A stretch of 64,000 bases of DNA from Winogradskyella sp. (GCA_004211785.1 SHBX01000002.1:1-64000), one strand, 5' to 3'. Numbered from the stretch's first letter, positions 8,794-18,506 are shown. Notes: generated by a model from the letters alone, not told the origin. Translations and numbers: made by a program.

Positions 8794-10137
8794 ATGAATA
8801 ACCAAACACTTATAAAAAACGCCAAGATTGTAAATGAAGGTCAGATTATTGAAGGCGATATATTAATTGAAGGTAATTTAATTAAAGAAATAGATGAATC
8901 CATAAGTGCAAAGTCTGCATATGTTAAAGTAATTGATGCTGAAGGCAATTATGTGTTTCCTGGGATGATTGATGATCAAGTGCATTTTAGAGAACCAGGG
9001 TTAACGCATAAAGCAAATATAGAAACCGAATCTAGAGCTGCTATTGCTGGCGGTATTACGTCTTTTGTAGAAATGCCAAATACCAATCCGCAAACGACTA
9101 CCATAGAAAAGCTTGAAGAGAAATTTGATATAGCATCAAAATCTTCATATGCTAATTATTCTTTTATGTTTGGCGGCACAAATGATAACCTAGACGAAAT
9201 ATTAAAATTAGATCCAAAAGCTGTTGCTGGCTTAAAGTTGTTTTTAGGATCTTCAACAGGTAATATGTTAGTGGATAATCCAGAGGTGTTAGAAAAGATT
9301 TTTTCTAGTACAGATTTGGTTATTTCTGTGCATTGCGAGGATGAAGGAACTATAAGAGGAAATTTAGCAAAAGCAAAAGCTGAGTATGGTAATGATATTC
9401 CAATGGAATTACATCCAGTAATTCGAAGTGAAGATGCATGTTACATATCATCTTCTAAAGCTATTGAATTGGCTAAGAAAACAGGAGCGCGCTTACATGT
9501 GTTTCATTTGTCTACAGCAAAAGAAACTGACCTTTTCACAAATAAAATCCCATTAAAAGATAAAAAGATAACAGCTGAGGTTTGTATACACCATCTATGG
9601 TTTTCTGATGAAGATTATAAGACAAAAGGTAGTCGCATTAAATGGAACCCAGCTGTAAAGACTGCCAATGATAGAGAAGGATTGTGGAAAGCATTATTAG
9701 ACGACCGTATTGATGTTATTGCTACAGATCATGCACCACATACTATAGAGGAAAAAGACAATACGTATACAACTGCTCCATCTGGTGGGCCATTAGTTCA
9801 ACATGCGTTTGTAGCATTATTAGAAGCTCATCATAATCAAAAAATATCTTTAGAAACAATTGCTCAAAAAACAGCTCACAATCCTGCAATTTTATTTGAT
9901 GTTGAAAAAAGAGGTTATATAAAAGAAGGCTACTATGCAGATTTGATTATAGCAGATTTAAATAATCCTTGGACGGTTAATAAAGAGAACATACTCTACA
10001 AATGCAGTTGGTCTCCTTTTGAAGGTAATACATTTAAAAGTCGTATTACGCATACATTTGTTAATGGTCAATTGGCGTATAACAATTTTAAAGTGTTAGA
10101 TATTAGAGCAGGACAGAGATTAACTTTTAATAGATAA
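8794..10137 (+). CDS. pyrC: Dihydroorotase
   Basis: The 447-residue amidohydrolase has the metal-binding motif DDQVHFREPG (residues about 59-68), a metal-ligand His in SVHCEDEG and another in HVFHLST, and the catalytic ATDHAPH near 310. This is the class I dihydroorotase that interconverts carbamoyl aspartate and dihydroorotate in pyrimidine biosynthesis. All metal ligands appear intact, so an inactive homologue is unlikely. It sits between the glycosyltransferase and the DUF4296 gene; its TAA shares its last base with the next ATG (TAATG). Confidence 0.95.
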   Translation: MNNQTLIKNAKIVNEGQIIEGDILIEGNLIKEIDESISAKSAYVKVIDAEGNYVFPGMIDDQVHFREPGLTHKANIETESRAAIAGGITSFVEMPNTNPQTTTIEKLEEKFDIASKSSYANYSFMFGGTNDNLDEILKLDPKAVAGLKLFLGSSTGNMLVDNPEVLEKIFSSTDLVISVHCEDEGTIRGNLAKAKAEYGNDIPMELHPVIRSEDACYISSSKAIELAKKTGARLHVFHLSTAKETDLFTNKIPLKDKKITAEVCIHHLWFSDEDYKTKGSRIKWNPAVKTANDREGLWKALLDDRIDVIATDHAPHTIEEKDNTYTTAPSGGPLVQHAFVALLEAHHNQKISLETIAQKTAHNPAILFDVEKRGYIKEGYYADLIIADLNNPWTVNKENILYKCSWSPFEGNTFKSRITHTFVNGQLAYNNFKVLDIRAGQRLTFNR

Positions 10138-10595
10138 TGAAACAGGTTTTAGTCATATTATTAGTAGCAGGTCTTTTTTTAGGCTGCGAACCAAAATTAC
10201 AACCTAAAAAACCAGAAAATCTTATACCTAAAGATAAAATGACTAAGATTTTATCGGATATGTTTGTTGTAAGTTCGGCCAAAGGTGTTAGTAGAACTAA
10301 ACTAGAAGCAAAAGGAATAGATCCTGAAGCATTTATTCTAAAAAAATATAATATAGATAGCTTACAATTTGCCCAAAGTAATGATTATTATGCTCATGAT
10401 ATTGAAGCTTATAAAGAAATTATTGAAGATGTAAAGGCAAAATTAACTTCCGAAAAGCAAAAATATGAGGCTATAAACAAAAAAGAAGAAGCTATAAATA
10501 AAAAGAAAAAGGATTCTCTCCGCGAATTAAGACAGGTGCAAAGAGCTAATCCTAATCTAAATGAATCTTCGGGAGGTATTAAAACAAAAGACTAG
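10137..10595 (+). CDS. DUF4296 lipoprotein
   Basis: This 152-residue protein begins with a lipoprotein signal (VILLVAGLFLGC; Cys17). It contains the DUF4296 pattern LIPKDKMTKILSDM followed by a helical region and a charged coiled-coil-like tail (EKQKYEAINKKEEAINKKKKD). The family is restricted to Bacteroidota and commonly follows pyrC in Flavobacteriaceae; its function is unknown. Translation is coupled to pyrC through the overlapping stop and start. The stop overlaps that of the convergent epimerase gene by 4 bp. Confidence 0.88.
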   Translation: MKQVLVILLVAGLFLGCEPKLQPKKPENLIPKDKMTKILSDMFVVSSAKGVSRTKLEAKGIDPEAFILKKYNIDSLQFAQSNDYYAHDIEAYKEIIEDVKAKLTSEKQKYEAINKKEEAINKKKKDSLRELRQVQRANPNLNESSGGIKTKD

Positions 10596-11611
10596 TCTTT
10601 TAAATCCTTTAAAAAGAGCTCTGAGACTTTTTTTATAGATACCTCTAAAGGAGTAAATTTGTAGTCAAGAGCAGATTTTATTTTTGAGTTGTCATGTTTA
10701 GTTACTGATGTAATGGTTTTAGCCAATTGCTTCGATAGTCTTCGTCTTTTTCCAAACAACTTATGTTTTAACCAATCTAATCGCCATAAAACATTTAATT
10801 GCCATGGTTTTATTCGCTTTTGTTTCTTTGAAACACTTAATGCTTTAGCTGTTTTTGTATTAAAATCTTTAAATAATAGATTTTCGGCAATTAAAATATA
10901 GCCTTCATTTTTAATTTCGCTTTGCATTAAACGAATCATTATATCAACTACGTCATAAACATCAACATAGGCTGAGCCGCCTTCGGTATAAAAAGATAAC
11001 CCATTATATATCTGTTTAAATAAACTACCGCTGCCACCACCGCGCCAAAAACCAGGACCTAAAATTATTCCTGGGTTTACAACCACAACATCCAATCCTT
11101 CTTGTGACCCACGCCAAACCTCTAATTCGGCACCATATTTAGTAATAGCATAAACACTATTGTCTTCTTCTGGATTCCAAGATGAGGTTTCGTTAATTAA
11201 TTTTTCAGGATTATTAGTTTGTCCTATAGCAGCAATAGAACTTACGTAGCAGAGTTTTTCAATCTTAAACGAAATACATAGGTTAACAATATTGGCCGTG
11301 CCTTTAATATTAATTTTCCGAAGAGTTCTGTACTTGTCAGGTTCAAAAGAAATAAAAGCTGCACAATGGTATACATGCGTTATATCAATAAAAGCTTCTT
11401 GTAATCTAGGAATATTGGTAATATCTGCTTCAACCCATTCAATAGTATTATAAAGTGCTTCCCAATTTTCAGAATAATAAGAAAACACATGCTTTGCAGA
11501 TTCTAATTTGTGGGCACGCCTATAAATAGCTCTTACTTTTTTTCCTTCACTAGTTAGTTTATAAAGTAAATGTGAACCTACTAATCCTGTGCCGCCTGTA
11601 ACTAAAATCAT
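10592..11611 (-). CDS. NAD-dependent epimerase/dehydratase (extended SDR)
   Basis: The 339-residue protein starts with the NAD-binding motif [13 protein letters not shown] and has the catalytic pair YAITKYGAE (YxxxK, about residues 153-161), preceded by YVSSIAAIG, which gives the active-site Ser. It resembles the dihydroflavonol-4-reductase-like extended SDRs that are common in Flavobacteriaceae. The substrate, probably a nucleotide sugar, sterol-like or hydroxy-ketone compound, is unknown. It is divergent from tyrS. Confidence 0.85.
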   Translation of the reverse strand: MILVTGGTGLVGSHLLYKLTSEGKKVRAIYRRAHKLESAKHVFSYYSENWEALYNTIEWVEADITNIPRLQEAFIDITHVYHCAAFISFEPDKYRTLRKINIKGTANIVNLCISFKIEKLCYVSSIAAIGQTNNPEKLINETSSWNPEEDNSVYAITKYGAELEVWRGSQEGLDVVVVNPGIILGPGFWRGGGSGSLFKQIYNGLSFYTEGGSAYVDVYDVVDIMIRLMQSEIKNEGYILIAENLLFKDFNTKTAKALSVSKKQKRIKPWQLNVLWRLDWLKHKLFGKRRRLSKQLAKTITSVTKHDNSKIKSALDYKFTPLEVSIKKVSELFLKDLKD

Positions 11612-11642
11612 AAAACGAATTTACGCTTTTTTGCATTTGTCT

Positions 11643-11672
11643 TTTGTCTTTTAAAGCGGAAACATATCTTTG
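11643..11672 (+). promoter_or_regulatory. tyrS promoter
   Basis: TTTG at 11643-11646 and TATCTTTG at 11665-11672 are separated by 18 bp, which fits the Bacteroidota sigma-A consensus. The predicted transcript starts roughly 20 bp before the tyrS ATG. Confidence 0.75.
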
Positions 11673-11701
11673 CCAAACAAATTATAGAATTTAAGTATCC
11701 A

Positions 11702-13000
11702 ATGGGAAAGAATTTTGTTGAAGAGTTGCAATGGAGAGGCATGTTACATGATAGTATGCCAGGCGTTGAAAATCACTTAAGCGAATCTATGCGAAGTGCT
11801 TATGTAGGTTTTGACCCAACAGCAGATTCACTCCATATAGGTAATTTGGTGCCAATTATGTTGTTGGCACATTATCAGCGTTGCGGGCATCAGCCAGTAG
11901 CATTGGTTGGAGGGGCAACTGGTATGATTGGTGATCCATCAGGAAAATCAAGTGAACGTAATCTTTTGGATGAAAAGACCTTGCGTCATAATCAAGAAGC
12001 TATTAAAGGACAGTTAGCTCACTTTCTAGATTTTGAAAGTGATGCACCTAATGCTGCAAAATTGGTAAATAACTACGATTGGATGAAAGAGTTTTCATTC
12101 CTAGAATTTATTCGTGATGTTGGTAAGCATATTACTGTAAACTATATGATGGCAAAAGATTCTGTAAAAAACAGAATTTCTGCAGAGTCTACTAATGACG
12201 GTATGAGTTTTACAGAGTTTACATATCAGCTAGTTCAGGGTTACGATTTTTTACACTTATATAAAGCGAATAATTGTACCATACAAATGGGAGGAAGCGA
12301 CCAATGGGGAAATATTACAACAGGCACAGAATTGATAAGACGCATTGGTAACGGTAAAGGATTTGCAATTACTTGTCCGTTAATAACAAAGAGTGATGGT
12401 TCAAAATTTGGTAAATCCGAAGGCGGAAATGTTTGGCTAGATGCTAAACGCACATCGCCATATAAGTTTTACCAATATTGGTTAAACTCAAGTGATGAAG
12501 ATGCTGAAAAGTATATTAAGATTTTCACATTTTTAGAACAAGACGAGATTAGAACAATAGTTGATGCTCATAAAGAAGCACCACATTTAAGAGGTTTGCA
12601 AAAACGATTAGCGCAAGAGATTACAAATATGGTACACTCTAAAGCAGATTTCGAAAATGCAGAACGTGCATCAAATGTGTTATTCAGCAAAACATTTAAA
12701 ACTGATATCGCAACTATTGACGAAGACACTTTTTTAGATGTTTTTGAAGGCGTACCTCAAGCAGAATTGCCTAAGGTAGAATTAGAAAATGGCCTGGATA
12801 TGATTGCGGCTTTAGCGGCTAAAACAGAGTTTTTAAAATCTAATGGAGAAGCAAGACGTGCTTTAAAAGAGAATTCTGTTTCTGTAAATAAAGAAAAAGT
12901 AAAAGAAGATTACACAATTACTTCTGAAGATTTAATTAATGGTAAATATATTATCCTAAATAAAGGAAAGCGTAATACTTATATTATTAAGGTGGTATAA
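11702..13000 (+). CDS. tyrS: Tyrosyl-tRNA synthetase
   Basis: The 432-residue class I synthetase has the HIGH-type motif ([11 protein letters not shown], about residues 38-48), the tyrosine-binding region ([29 protein letters not shown] at about 177-205) and the KMSKS-type motif KFGKSEGG near 233. An S4 RNA-binding domain lies at the C-terminus ([21 protein letters not shown]). It charges tRNA-Tyr. Length is normal for the TyrRS-1 class. Confidence 0.97.
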   Translation: MGKNFVEELQWRGMLHDSMPGVENHLSESMRSAYVGFDPTADSLHIGNLVPIMLLAHYQRCGHQPVALVGGATGMIGDPSGKSSERNLLDEKTLRHNQEAIKGQLAHFLDFESDAPNAAKLVNNYDWMKEFSFLEFIRDVGKHITVNYMMAKDSVKNRISAESTNDGMSFTEFTYQLVQGYDFLHLYKANNCTIQMGGSDQWGNITTGTELIRRIGNGKGFAITCPLITKSDGSKFGKSEGGNVWLDAKRTSPYKFYQYWLNSSDEDAEKYIKIFTFLEQDEIRTIVDAHKEAPHLRGLQKRLAQEITNMVHSKADFENAERASNVLFSKTFKTDIATIDEDTFLDVFEGVPQAELPKVELENGLDMIAALAAKTEFLKSNGEARRALKENSVSVNKEKVKEDYTITSEDLINGKYIILNKGKRNTYIIKVV

Positions 13001-13001
13001 A

Positions 13002-13033
13002 AAAAGTGCCCAGAGAAGCCTCCGAGCACTTTC
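13002..13033 (-). terminator. Terminator of the YHS-domain gene
   Basis: Read on the minus strand, GTGC...GCAC with an inner GAG/CTC pairing forms a hairpin followed by seven T. On the plus strand the hairpin lacks a T run, so it mainly serves the minus-strand gene. Confidence 0.65.
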
Positions 13034-13086
13034 AACCAATCAATCAACTTTCAACTATTTATTAATCTTTCTTTTTCATAAAAAAA

Positions 13087-13527
13087 TTAATTTTTAATAG
13101 CCTCCCAATTTAAGTCGGCTTTTTTCTGTAAACCTTTCACATTTTCTTTTTTCCATAATTCTAAGGTATTTGTACCCCAAGAATTGTAGAATAGATAAAG
13201 CTTTCCATCACGTATTTCAAATGTTTCAGGGTCAATACTTACTTTTTTAGATTTTACGGCTACAGCATACGCGCAGTAACCTCCATATTGTGGAATATAA
13301 TTTTCAGGAGCTTTTAAAAAGGCGTCTAAGTTTTTCTGTGATGCAAATTTGTATTTCACATCATCATGAGTAGTAGTAAAGTTTTTATCGCCCTTAACAG
13401 CGTTGTTGTTAAAATATTCAACAACATCATAGCCTTCAGCTACATAGCCTTTTTTAAGATTGTAATCTATAGATTGTGCGTTTAAACCTGTGACACTAAT
13501 TAATAATGCTATTAGTATAAATCTCAT
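13087..13527 (-). CDS. Secreted YHS-domain protein
   Basis: The 146-residue product has a cleavable signal peptide (MRFILIALLISVTGLNAQ). A YHS-type domain follows: VAEGYDVVEYF, VKYKFASQKNLDAFLKAPENYIPQYGGYCAYAVA. The YHS domain resembles metal-binding domains of copper ATPases and TRASH-like proteins. This version carries one Cys (GGYCAYA) and is of the type annotated as 'YHS domain-containing (seleno)protein'; metal binding is an inference. It seems to be a monocistronic gene with its own terminator. Confidence 0.85.
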   Translation of the reverse strand: MRFILIALLISVTGLNAQSIDYNLKKGYVAEGYDVVEYFNNNAVKGDKNFTTTHDDVKYKFASQKNLDAFLKAPENYIPQYGGYCAYAVAVKSKKVSIDPETFEIRDGKLYLFYNSWGTNTLELWKKENVKGLQKKADLNWEAIKN

Positions 13528-13569
13528 AATATTTTGTTTTAATACTATGTCGAAAACTTAAAAGCTTGC

Positions 13570-14550
13570 TTACAGAACCATAAGATTGCAACCGCGAATA
13601 TCAGAATTGTCAAAACGCCCAATAACTTCAAAAGTATTATCACTATAGACCTTTCCAAGGTCTTGAGTAGCTATAAAAGAACAAGAATTAATATTAGCTA
13701 AGTCTATAACATTGATGCCTCCAGATTTATTTTTTTTCTGAATAGAGAGCGCATTTTCAGTATCACGCGTTAGGGTTTTCATCCATGGTGGACACTTAAA
13801 AATACCATTGCCTTTAGAATACGCTTGACTTAAAAGCTCTGTCATTCCATATTCACTATGAATTTCATTGACGCCAAAGCCTTTTTTTAAAGTGTCATGA
13901 AGTTCTGCTCTTATTAGTTCTTTTCGCCGGCCTTTCATACCACCAGTTTCCATTACAATGGTGTGCTCTAAGTCGAATGAAAATTGCTCTACTAAATCTA
14001 ATAAAGCAAAAGAAACACCTAATAAAAGTGTTTTTTGTTTTCTTTGCTCTAGTGCTTTTAAAGTGTTAGTTAGTTCTTGTAGGTTGTCTAAATAAAAATC
14101 ACTTTCAGAATGCTTGGAAGATGTTATCAAATTATCTGCCATATAAATTAAAGATGAGCCTTCACGTTCTAGATAAGAAGGCAAAAGTGCCAGTACTACG
14201 TAATCTTCTATATTACCATAGAAATGTTTGAAGCCTTTTCTAAAGCTTTGTTTGTAGATGTCCAAATTGGTCACATAGTGTTTACTAGTTATACTTCCAG
14301 TGGTTCCTGAGCTAGAAAAAGTCTTTTCAATCGTAGTTTTAGAACTTAAAACTTGATGAGATTTAAAAAACTGAATGGGCAAAAACGGAATATCTTCAAT
14401 GGCTTTAATATCTGAAGGATGCTTAAATAACAAATCACAAAATGAGCGGTAAACAGGATTGTTTTCAAACTGAAATTTAAAGACGTCTAGTGCCAAATCT
14501 TTAAATTCCTTTTCAGAAGATATATTGAAAATTCTGTCCGTTTCTATCAT
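13570..14550 (-). CDS. LuxE-like acyl-protein synthetase / acyltransferase
   Basis: The 326-residue protein has an AMP-binding-enzyme signature TFSSSGTTGSITSKHYV (about residues 84-100) and the LuxE-type C-terminal parts GVNEIHSEYGMTELLSQAYS and FIATQDLGKVY. LuxE activates fatty acids in luminous bacteria, but related stand-alone proteins are found in many Flavobacteriaceae and are not tied to light production. No lux genes occur nearby, so I infer an acyl- or carboxylate-activating step of unknown substrate. It lies 42 bp upstream of the YHS gene on the same strand and could be co-transcribed with it. Confidence 0.75.
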   Translation of the reverse strand: MIETDRIFNISSEKEFKDLALDVFKFQFENNPVYRSFCDLLFKHPSDIKAIEDIPFLPIQFFKSHQVLSSKTTIEKTFSSSGTTGSITSKHYVTNLDIYKQSFRKGFKHFYGNIEDYVVLALLPSYLEREGSSLIYMADNLITSSKHSESDFYLDNLQELTNTLKALEQRKQKTLLLGVSFALLDLVEQFSFDLEHTIVMETGGMKGRRKELIRAELHDTLKKGFGVNEIHSEYGMTELLSQAYSKGNGIFKCPPWMKTLTRDTENALSIQKKNKSGGINVIDLANINSCSFIATQDLGKVYSDNTFEVIGRFDNSDIRGCNLMVL

Positions 14551-14570
14551 GTGGTAAAATTAAGCAAAAC

Positions 14571-14600
14571 AAAAAGCGCTACCAATGGGTAGCGCTTTTT
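14571..14600. terminator. Terminator downstream of the lamin-tail protein gene
   Basis: AAAAAGCGCTACC and GGTAGCGCTTTTT form a perfect 13-bp stem around AATG. It lies 21 bp past the stop of the minus-strand secreted protein gene. Confidence 0.85.
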
Positions 14601-14621
14601 AGAATTAAAAATTCTTTATGA

Positions 14622-16547
14622 TTATCTAATCACTAATTTTTTAGTGCTTGTTGCACCATCTTGAGTGATTCTTAATAGATAGATTCCAGATTTTAAGTTA
14701 GAAACATCTAATTTATCGTTAGAAATCGTTTCGTTTTTAACTTGCTTACCTAATACATCAAATACAGTAATAACTATTGGTGAAGCATTTACTGAAGAAA
14801 TGTTTACCTCACCAGTATTTGTTGGGTTAGGGAAAATTGAAAATTGATTTCTATCAAAATTATCTGTTGATAAAGCAAATGCATTTGCTACGCCAGGAGT
14901 TCCTAAATCACCAGCTCCATATGTATTACCTGCAGGAACTAAGCCCCAATTTGCACCATTGTCATTATCTAAGTTGTTAAATCTTGCCAATAAGGTATTT
15001 GATAATTCCATTGCTATACCAGATGTAGCAGGAGGAAAAGTTCCATCCCAAATAACTTGGTCGATTATAGTACCTCCACATTCAATGACTATTCCGTCAG
15101 AACTTGAGCCGCTATTACTCAAAGATATATCTCCTTCGTAAGAATAAGCTCCTGTTGGGCCAATACCACCATTTACCATACTGTCTCCATTAATAACAAA
15201 AACAAAATATCCTCCAGCTGGCACAACAACCGATGTGGCAATAGTATGAGGGTCTTCAAAACTTGAATTAATATCTTCATCTCTTATTACCCAGCCTTGC
15301 ATATCTATATCACCACCAGTATTGTTATATACTTCAAAATACTCGCCATCTCCATCACCCACTGCACTAGGATTTCTCATGATTTCAGATATAAAAATAT
15401 CTCCTGGGTTTTCACAAGTTGTTGGGACACAAACTGCGCCATTAATATCTACTGAAAGAGCGCAACTGCTATTAGCGCTATCACCAGTAATATTAAATGT
15501 AAAATCTACATTTTCATCAATCATGGTAATTAGCATATAACCACTAGCGTCTACAGACGGGTTTCCATTAGACACATCTAGTGTGCCAATTCCACCAGTG
15601 TCTACTGTGTAATTTGAAGTTCCACCTCCAGTAAAATCTATCCTTGCGGTATATGTGTCAGGATTATTAGTGTTGGCATCACATGTAGTTATTGGAGTAT
15701 CTAATACTAAATCACAAGGAAATTCAACTGTAAAAGATATCATATCAGAATCAAGAAGCATATTTCCCATGTCTCTTAGTTCGACTGTAACATCGTAACT
15801 TGTACCATCTGTAGTAGCAATATCAAAAGGAGTTGCGGTTGTTGCAACACTACTTGGTGTACCCATATTCACAATTACATTAACAAATTCACCTCCTGAT
15901 AAATTGTTTGTAGTCCATTCCAAACTTGCAGGATTACTCCCTGAAGGTAATGTAGCACCATCTGATGGCGATGTGATAGAAATTGTTGGCATAGCAGCAC
16001 CAAAAGTTTGACCAGTATTTACTGAGCCATTGGTTTCAGCGACGTTAGCAGACCAAGTAAAATTTTCATAAGTAGTTCCTGAGCCTGTAAGTTGTAATGA
16101 TTCTCCAGCAGCTGTACCACCACCTTCTGATACTCCAATATCAGTTGAGGTAAGACCATCTGCAGGACCACCAGAGGCTGTTATTGTACCTTCATAGCTT
16201 AGAAACTGAATTACATTTCCCATATCATCTACCAGAGCAATTGCATCAGGTGAACCGTTTTGTAACGAGTTAGAACCAAAGAGAAATCCTAATGTACCAA
16301 ATCCATTGTCTTGGTTAGGTATAGTGCCAGATAAAGTTTCAGATCCATAAGATCCACTATTACTACCATTGTATTTTTCTATTGTCCAACCAGTTAAATC
16401 AGTACCAGCTGGGCCAGCTATCTCAAGGCCTTCAGCTACATCACTACCAGCATTATCATAGTGTAGTTCATTTATAAAAACTGTTGTTTGCCCAAAAGAG
16501 GCAGCAGTCATTAAAATTGTAAAAAGTAAAAAGTAAAGTTTTTTCAT
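14622..16547 (-). CDS. Secreted lamin-tail-domain protein with type IX sorting domain
   Basis: This 641-residue protein starts with a signal peptide (MKKLYFLLFTILMTAASFGQ). A lamin-tail-like domain follows (VFINELHYDN...WTIEKYNG), then a region resembling fibronectin or big-like beta domains. A second lamin-tail domain (DIFISEIMRNPSAVGDGDGEYFEVYNN...WVIRDED) lies at about 385-540. The C-terminus (FSIFPNPTN... VFDVLGKQV... LKSGIYLLRI... KKLVIR) is a classic type A T9SS sorting signal. It should be exported and attached to the cell surface; lamin-tail domains occur in extracellular nucleases and adhesins, but no catalytic domain is present here. Confidence 0.88.
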   Translation of the reverse strand: MKKLYFLLFTILMTAASFGQTTVFINELHYDNAGSDVAEGLEIAGPAGTDLTGWTIEKYNGSNSGSYGSETLSGTIPNQDNGFGTLGFLFGSNSLQNGSPDAIALVDDMGNVIQFLSYEGTITASGGPADGLTSTDIGVSEGGGTAAGESLQLTGSGTTYENFTWSANVAETNGSVNTGQTFGAAMPTISITSPSDGATLPSGSNPASLEWTTNNLSGGEFVNVIVNMGTPSSVATTATPFDIATTDGTSYDVTVELRDMGNMLLDSDMISFTVEFPCDLVLDTPITTCDANTNNPDTYTARIDFTGGGTSNYTVDTGGIGTLDVSNGNPSVDASGYMLITMIDENVDFTFNITGDSANSSCALSVDINGAVCVPTTCENPGDIFISEIMRNPSAVGDGDGEYFEVYNNTGGDIDMQGWVIRDEDINSSFEDPHTIATSVVVPAGGYFVFVINGDSMVNGGIGPTGAYSYEGDISLSNSGSSSDGIVIECGGTIIDQVIWDGTFPPATSGIAMELSNTLLARFNNLDNDNGANWGLVPAGNTYGAGDLGTPGVANAFALSTDNFDRNQFSIFPNPTNTGEVNISSVNASPIVITVFDVLGKQVKNETISNDKLDVSNLKSGIYLLRITQDGATSTKKLVIR

Positions 16548-16662
16548 AATCGATTAATTATAGTTTTAGAACTCCAAATATAAGAAGAATATTGACTTTA
16601 AGTAAATGACATTGAGCAATTAAGGGTTCATTTTACAATTATTTAAAATAAGCTTTCCTTAA

Positions 16663-16687
16663 TCGGATAAAGTGTAATATTATCCGA
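16663..16687. promoter_or_regulatory. Inverted repeat in the divergent gap before the response regulator
   Basis: TCGGATAA-N9-TTATCCGA is a perfect 8-bp inverted repeat between the lamin-tail gene (minus) and the response-regulator gene (plus). It lacks a T run, so an operator is more likely than a terminator. The binding protein is unknown. Confidence 0.45.
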
Positions 16688-16737
16688 CAAATGTTAGGGA
16701 ATTGTTACCAATTTGTAATCAGTAAATTTTATTTGGG

Positions 16738-16769
16738 AGTTATAATTATATTTACCGTAAGTTATAATT
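16738..16769 (+). promoter_or_regulatory. Direct repeat AGTTATAATT, two copies 22 bp apart
   Basis: AGTTATAATT occurs at 16738-16747 and 16760-16769, exactly two helical turns apart, immediately upstream of the OmpR/PhoB-type regulator gene. Regulators of this class bind direct repeats, so it may be an autoregulatory site. This is inference. Confidence 0.4.
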
Positions 16770-16779
16770 CTACTTTATT

Positions 16780-17466
16780 TTGAAAAAAAGAGACATTAAA
16801 ATTTTACTAGTTGACGATGAAGCCGATATTTTGGAAATAGTTGGTTACAATTTGTCATCAGAAGGCTATCAGGTTACTACAGCAAAGAATGGTATTGAAG
16901 CTATAGAAAAGGCTAAAAAGCATAAACCGCATCTTATAATATTAGACGTTATGATGCCAGAGATGGATGGTATAGAAGCGTGTGAGAAAATTAGAGAAAT
17001 TCCAGATTTAAGCAATACAGTGATTACATTTTTAACAGCTAGAGGTGAGGATTACTCTCAGGTTGCTGGTTTTGATGCAGGTGCAGATGATTATATTACC
17101 AAGCCTATAAAACCTAAAGTCTTAGTGAGTAAGGTTAAAGCGCTTTTAAGACGCCTCAAGGAATCTGAAAATCCATCAGATGCAATTATGAAAATTGGCG
17201 AGCTAGTTATTAATAGAGAAGAATATAAAATCACTAATAAGGGCAAAGAAATCATTTTGCCAAGAAAAGAGTTTGAATTACTATCTTTATTGGCAACCAA
17301 GCCGGGTAAAGTGTTTAAGCGCGAAGAGATTTTAGATAAAGTCTGGGGAAATGAAGTAGTCGTTGGCGGAAGAACCATAGATGTACATATTAGAAAACTC
17401 AGAGAAAAAATAGGCGATAAATCTTTTAAAACCGTTAAAGGCGTTGGTTACAAGTTTGTTGACTAA
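16780..17466 (+). CDS. OmpR/PhoB-family response regulator
   Basis: The 228-residue protein has a receiver domain with acidic pocket VDDEAD (about 11-16), phospho-acceptor Asp56 (IILDVMMPEMDG), a conserved Thr in FLTAR and Lys in YITKPIKP. A winged-helix DNA-binding domain of the OmpR type ends in TIDVHIRKLREKIGDKSFKTVKGVGYKF. The start is a TTG at 16780, because no ATG exists close enough to keep the receiver domain whole. The histidine kinase gene starts 1 bp before its stop ends, so both form one operon. The most similar known pair is PhoB/PhoR, but the signal is not shown. Confidence 0.92.
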   Translation: MKKRDIKILLVDDEADILEIVGYNLSSEGYQVTTAKNGIEAIEKAKKHKPHLIILDVMMPEMDGIEACEKIREIPDLSNTVITFLTARGEDYSQVAGFDAGADDYITKPIKPKVLVSKVKALLRRLKESENPSDAIMKIGELVINREEYKITNKGKEIILPRKEFELLSLLATKPGKVFKREEILDKVWGNEVVVGGRTIDVHIRKLREKIGDKSFKTVKGVGYKFVD

Positions 17467-18506
17467 TGCAGAAACCACTTAAAAAATCTTATAAGTTTAC
17501 ATCGAGAACAGCAGGTTATGTTACCATAATCGCTTCACTCCTAATGGCCTTATTTCTATATGTTTTTCACACCTTAGATTGGGAGTTTTTAATTTTTCCG
17601 TTTACATGTTACATTGTTTGCTTTATTATTATTCAGTATAGAATAGAGCATTTTATATACCGTCGTATAAAAAAAATATACGATGATTTAACACTTCTAG
17701 AGTCTACAGATTTAAGGCAGCAGCCAATTACTACAGATATGAGTACGCTTACCAAAGAGATTGATAAGTATGCCAGAGATAAAAAACTAGAAATAGAAAC
17801 ACTTAAAGTCAGAGAAGAATATAGAAAAGAATTTTTGGGTAATGTGTCTCACGAATTAAAAACACCATTATTTACCGTACAAGGTTATATTGAAACACTT
17901 TTGGATGGTGCTATGAATGACGAAAAAATCCGAAAGAAATACCTAAGTCGTGCAAGCAAAGGTGTTGAAAGATTAACGTATATCTTGAAAGATTTAGATA
18001 TGATAACCAAACTTGAGGTTGGAGATTTAAGTTTGAATATTGAGAGATTTGACATTGTAGAGTTAATTCAAAATATTTTTGATCTCTTTGAAATGAAAGC
18101 TTCAAAAAAGAAGATTACACTCATTTTTGATACAGATTATACAAAGCCTATTTATGTCAATGCAGATAAAGAAAGGATTCAACAAATACTGAGTAATCTT
18201 ATCGTAAACTCTATAAAATATGGCTCTGAGCACGGCACAACAGAGGTAAGTATAGAGAATTTAATTAAAAACAAAGTTATTGTTCGTGTAACAGATAACG
18301 GTGAAGGTATTGAGCAAGAGCATTTAAGTAGATTGTTTGAACGTTTTTACCGTGTTGATAAGAGTGGTTCTAGAAAAGAAGGTGGTTCTGGATTAGGACT
18401 TTCTATTGTAAAACATATTATTGAAGCTCATAACGAAAAAATATATGTTGAAAGTGAGCCTGATGTAGGCAGCGAATTTTCGTTTACTTTAGAAAAGGCT
18501 AAATAG
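17466..18506 (+). CDS. Sensor histidine kinase (PhoR-like)
   Basis: The 346-residue protein has two N-terminal membrane segments (about residues 17-33 and 40-57) with almost no periplasmic loop. The HisKA box FLGNVSHELKTPL gives phospho-acceptor His129, followed by the HATPase domain with N (VNSIKYGSE), G1 (VTDNGEGI), F (LFERFYRVDK) and G2 (GGSGLGLSIVKHI) boxes. It should phosphorylate the response regulator encoded immediately upstream. The small sensory region suggests it senses a membrane or cytoplasmic cue. Its last 18 bp overlap the 3' end of the convergent glycosyltransferase gene. Confidence 0.93.
   Translation: MQKPLKKSYKFTSRTAGYVTIIASLLMALFLYVFHTLDWEFLIFPFTCYIVCFIIIQYRIEHFIYRRIKKIYDDLTLLESTDLRQQPITTDMSTLTKEIDKYARDKKLEIETLKVREEYRKEFLGNVSHELKTPLFTVQGYIETLLDGAMNDEKIRKKYLSRASKGVERLTYILKDLDMITKLEVGDLSLNIERFDIVELIQNIFDLFEMKASKKKITLIFDTDYTKPIYVNADKERIQQILSNLIVNSIKYGSEHGTTEVSIENLIKNKVIVRVTDNGEGIEQEHLSRLFERFYRVDKSGSRKEGGSGLGLSIVKHIIEAHNEKIYVESEPDVGSEFSFTLEKAK

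Noticed and set aside
13002-13033. Terminator of tyrS on the plus strand
   Set aside because: No T run follows on the plus strand; the T run is on the minus-strand side, so it belongs to the YHS gene.
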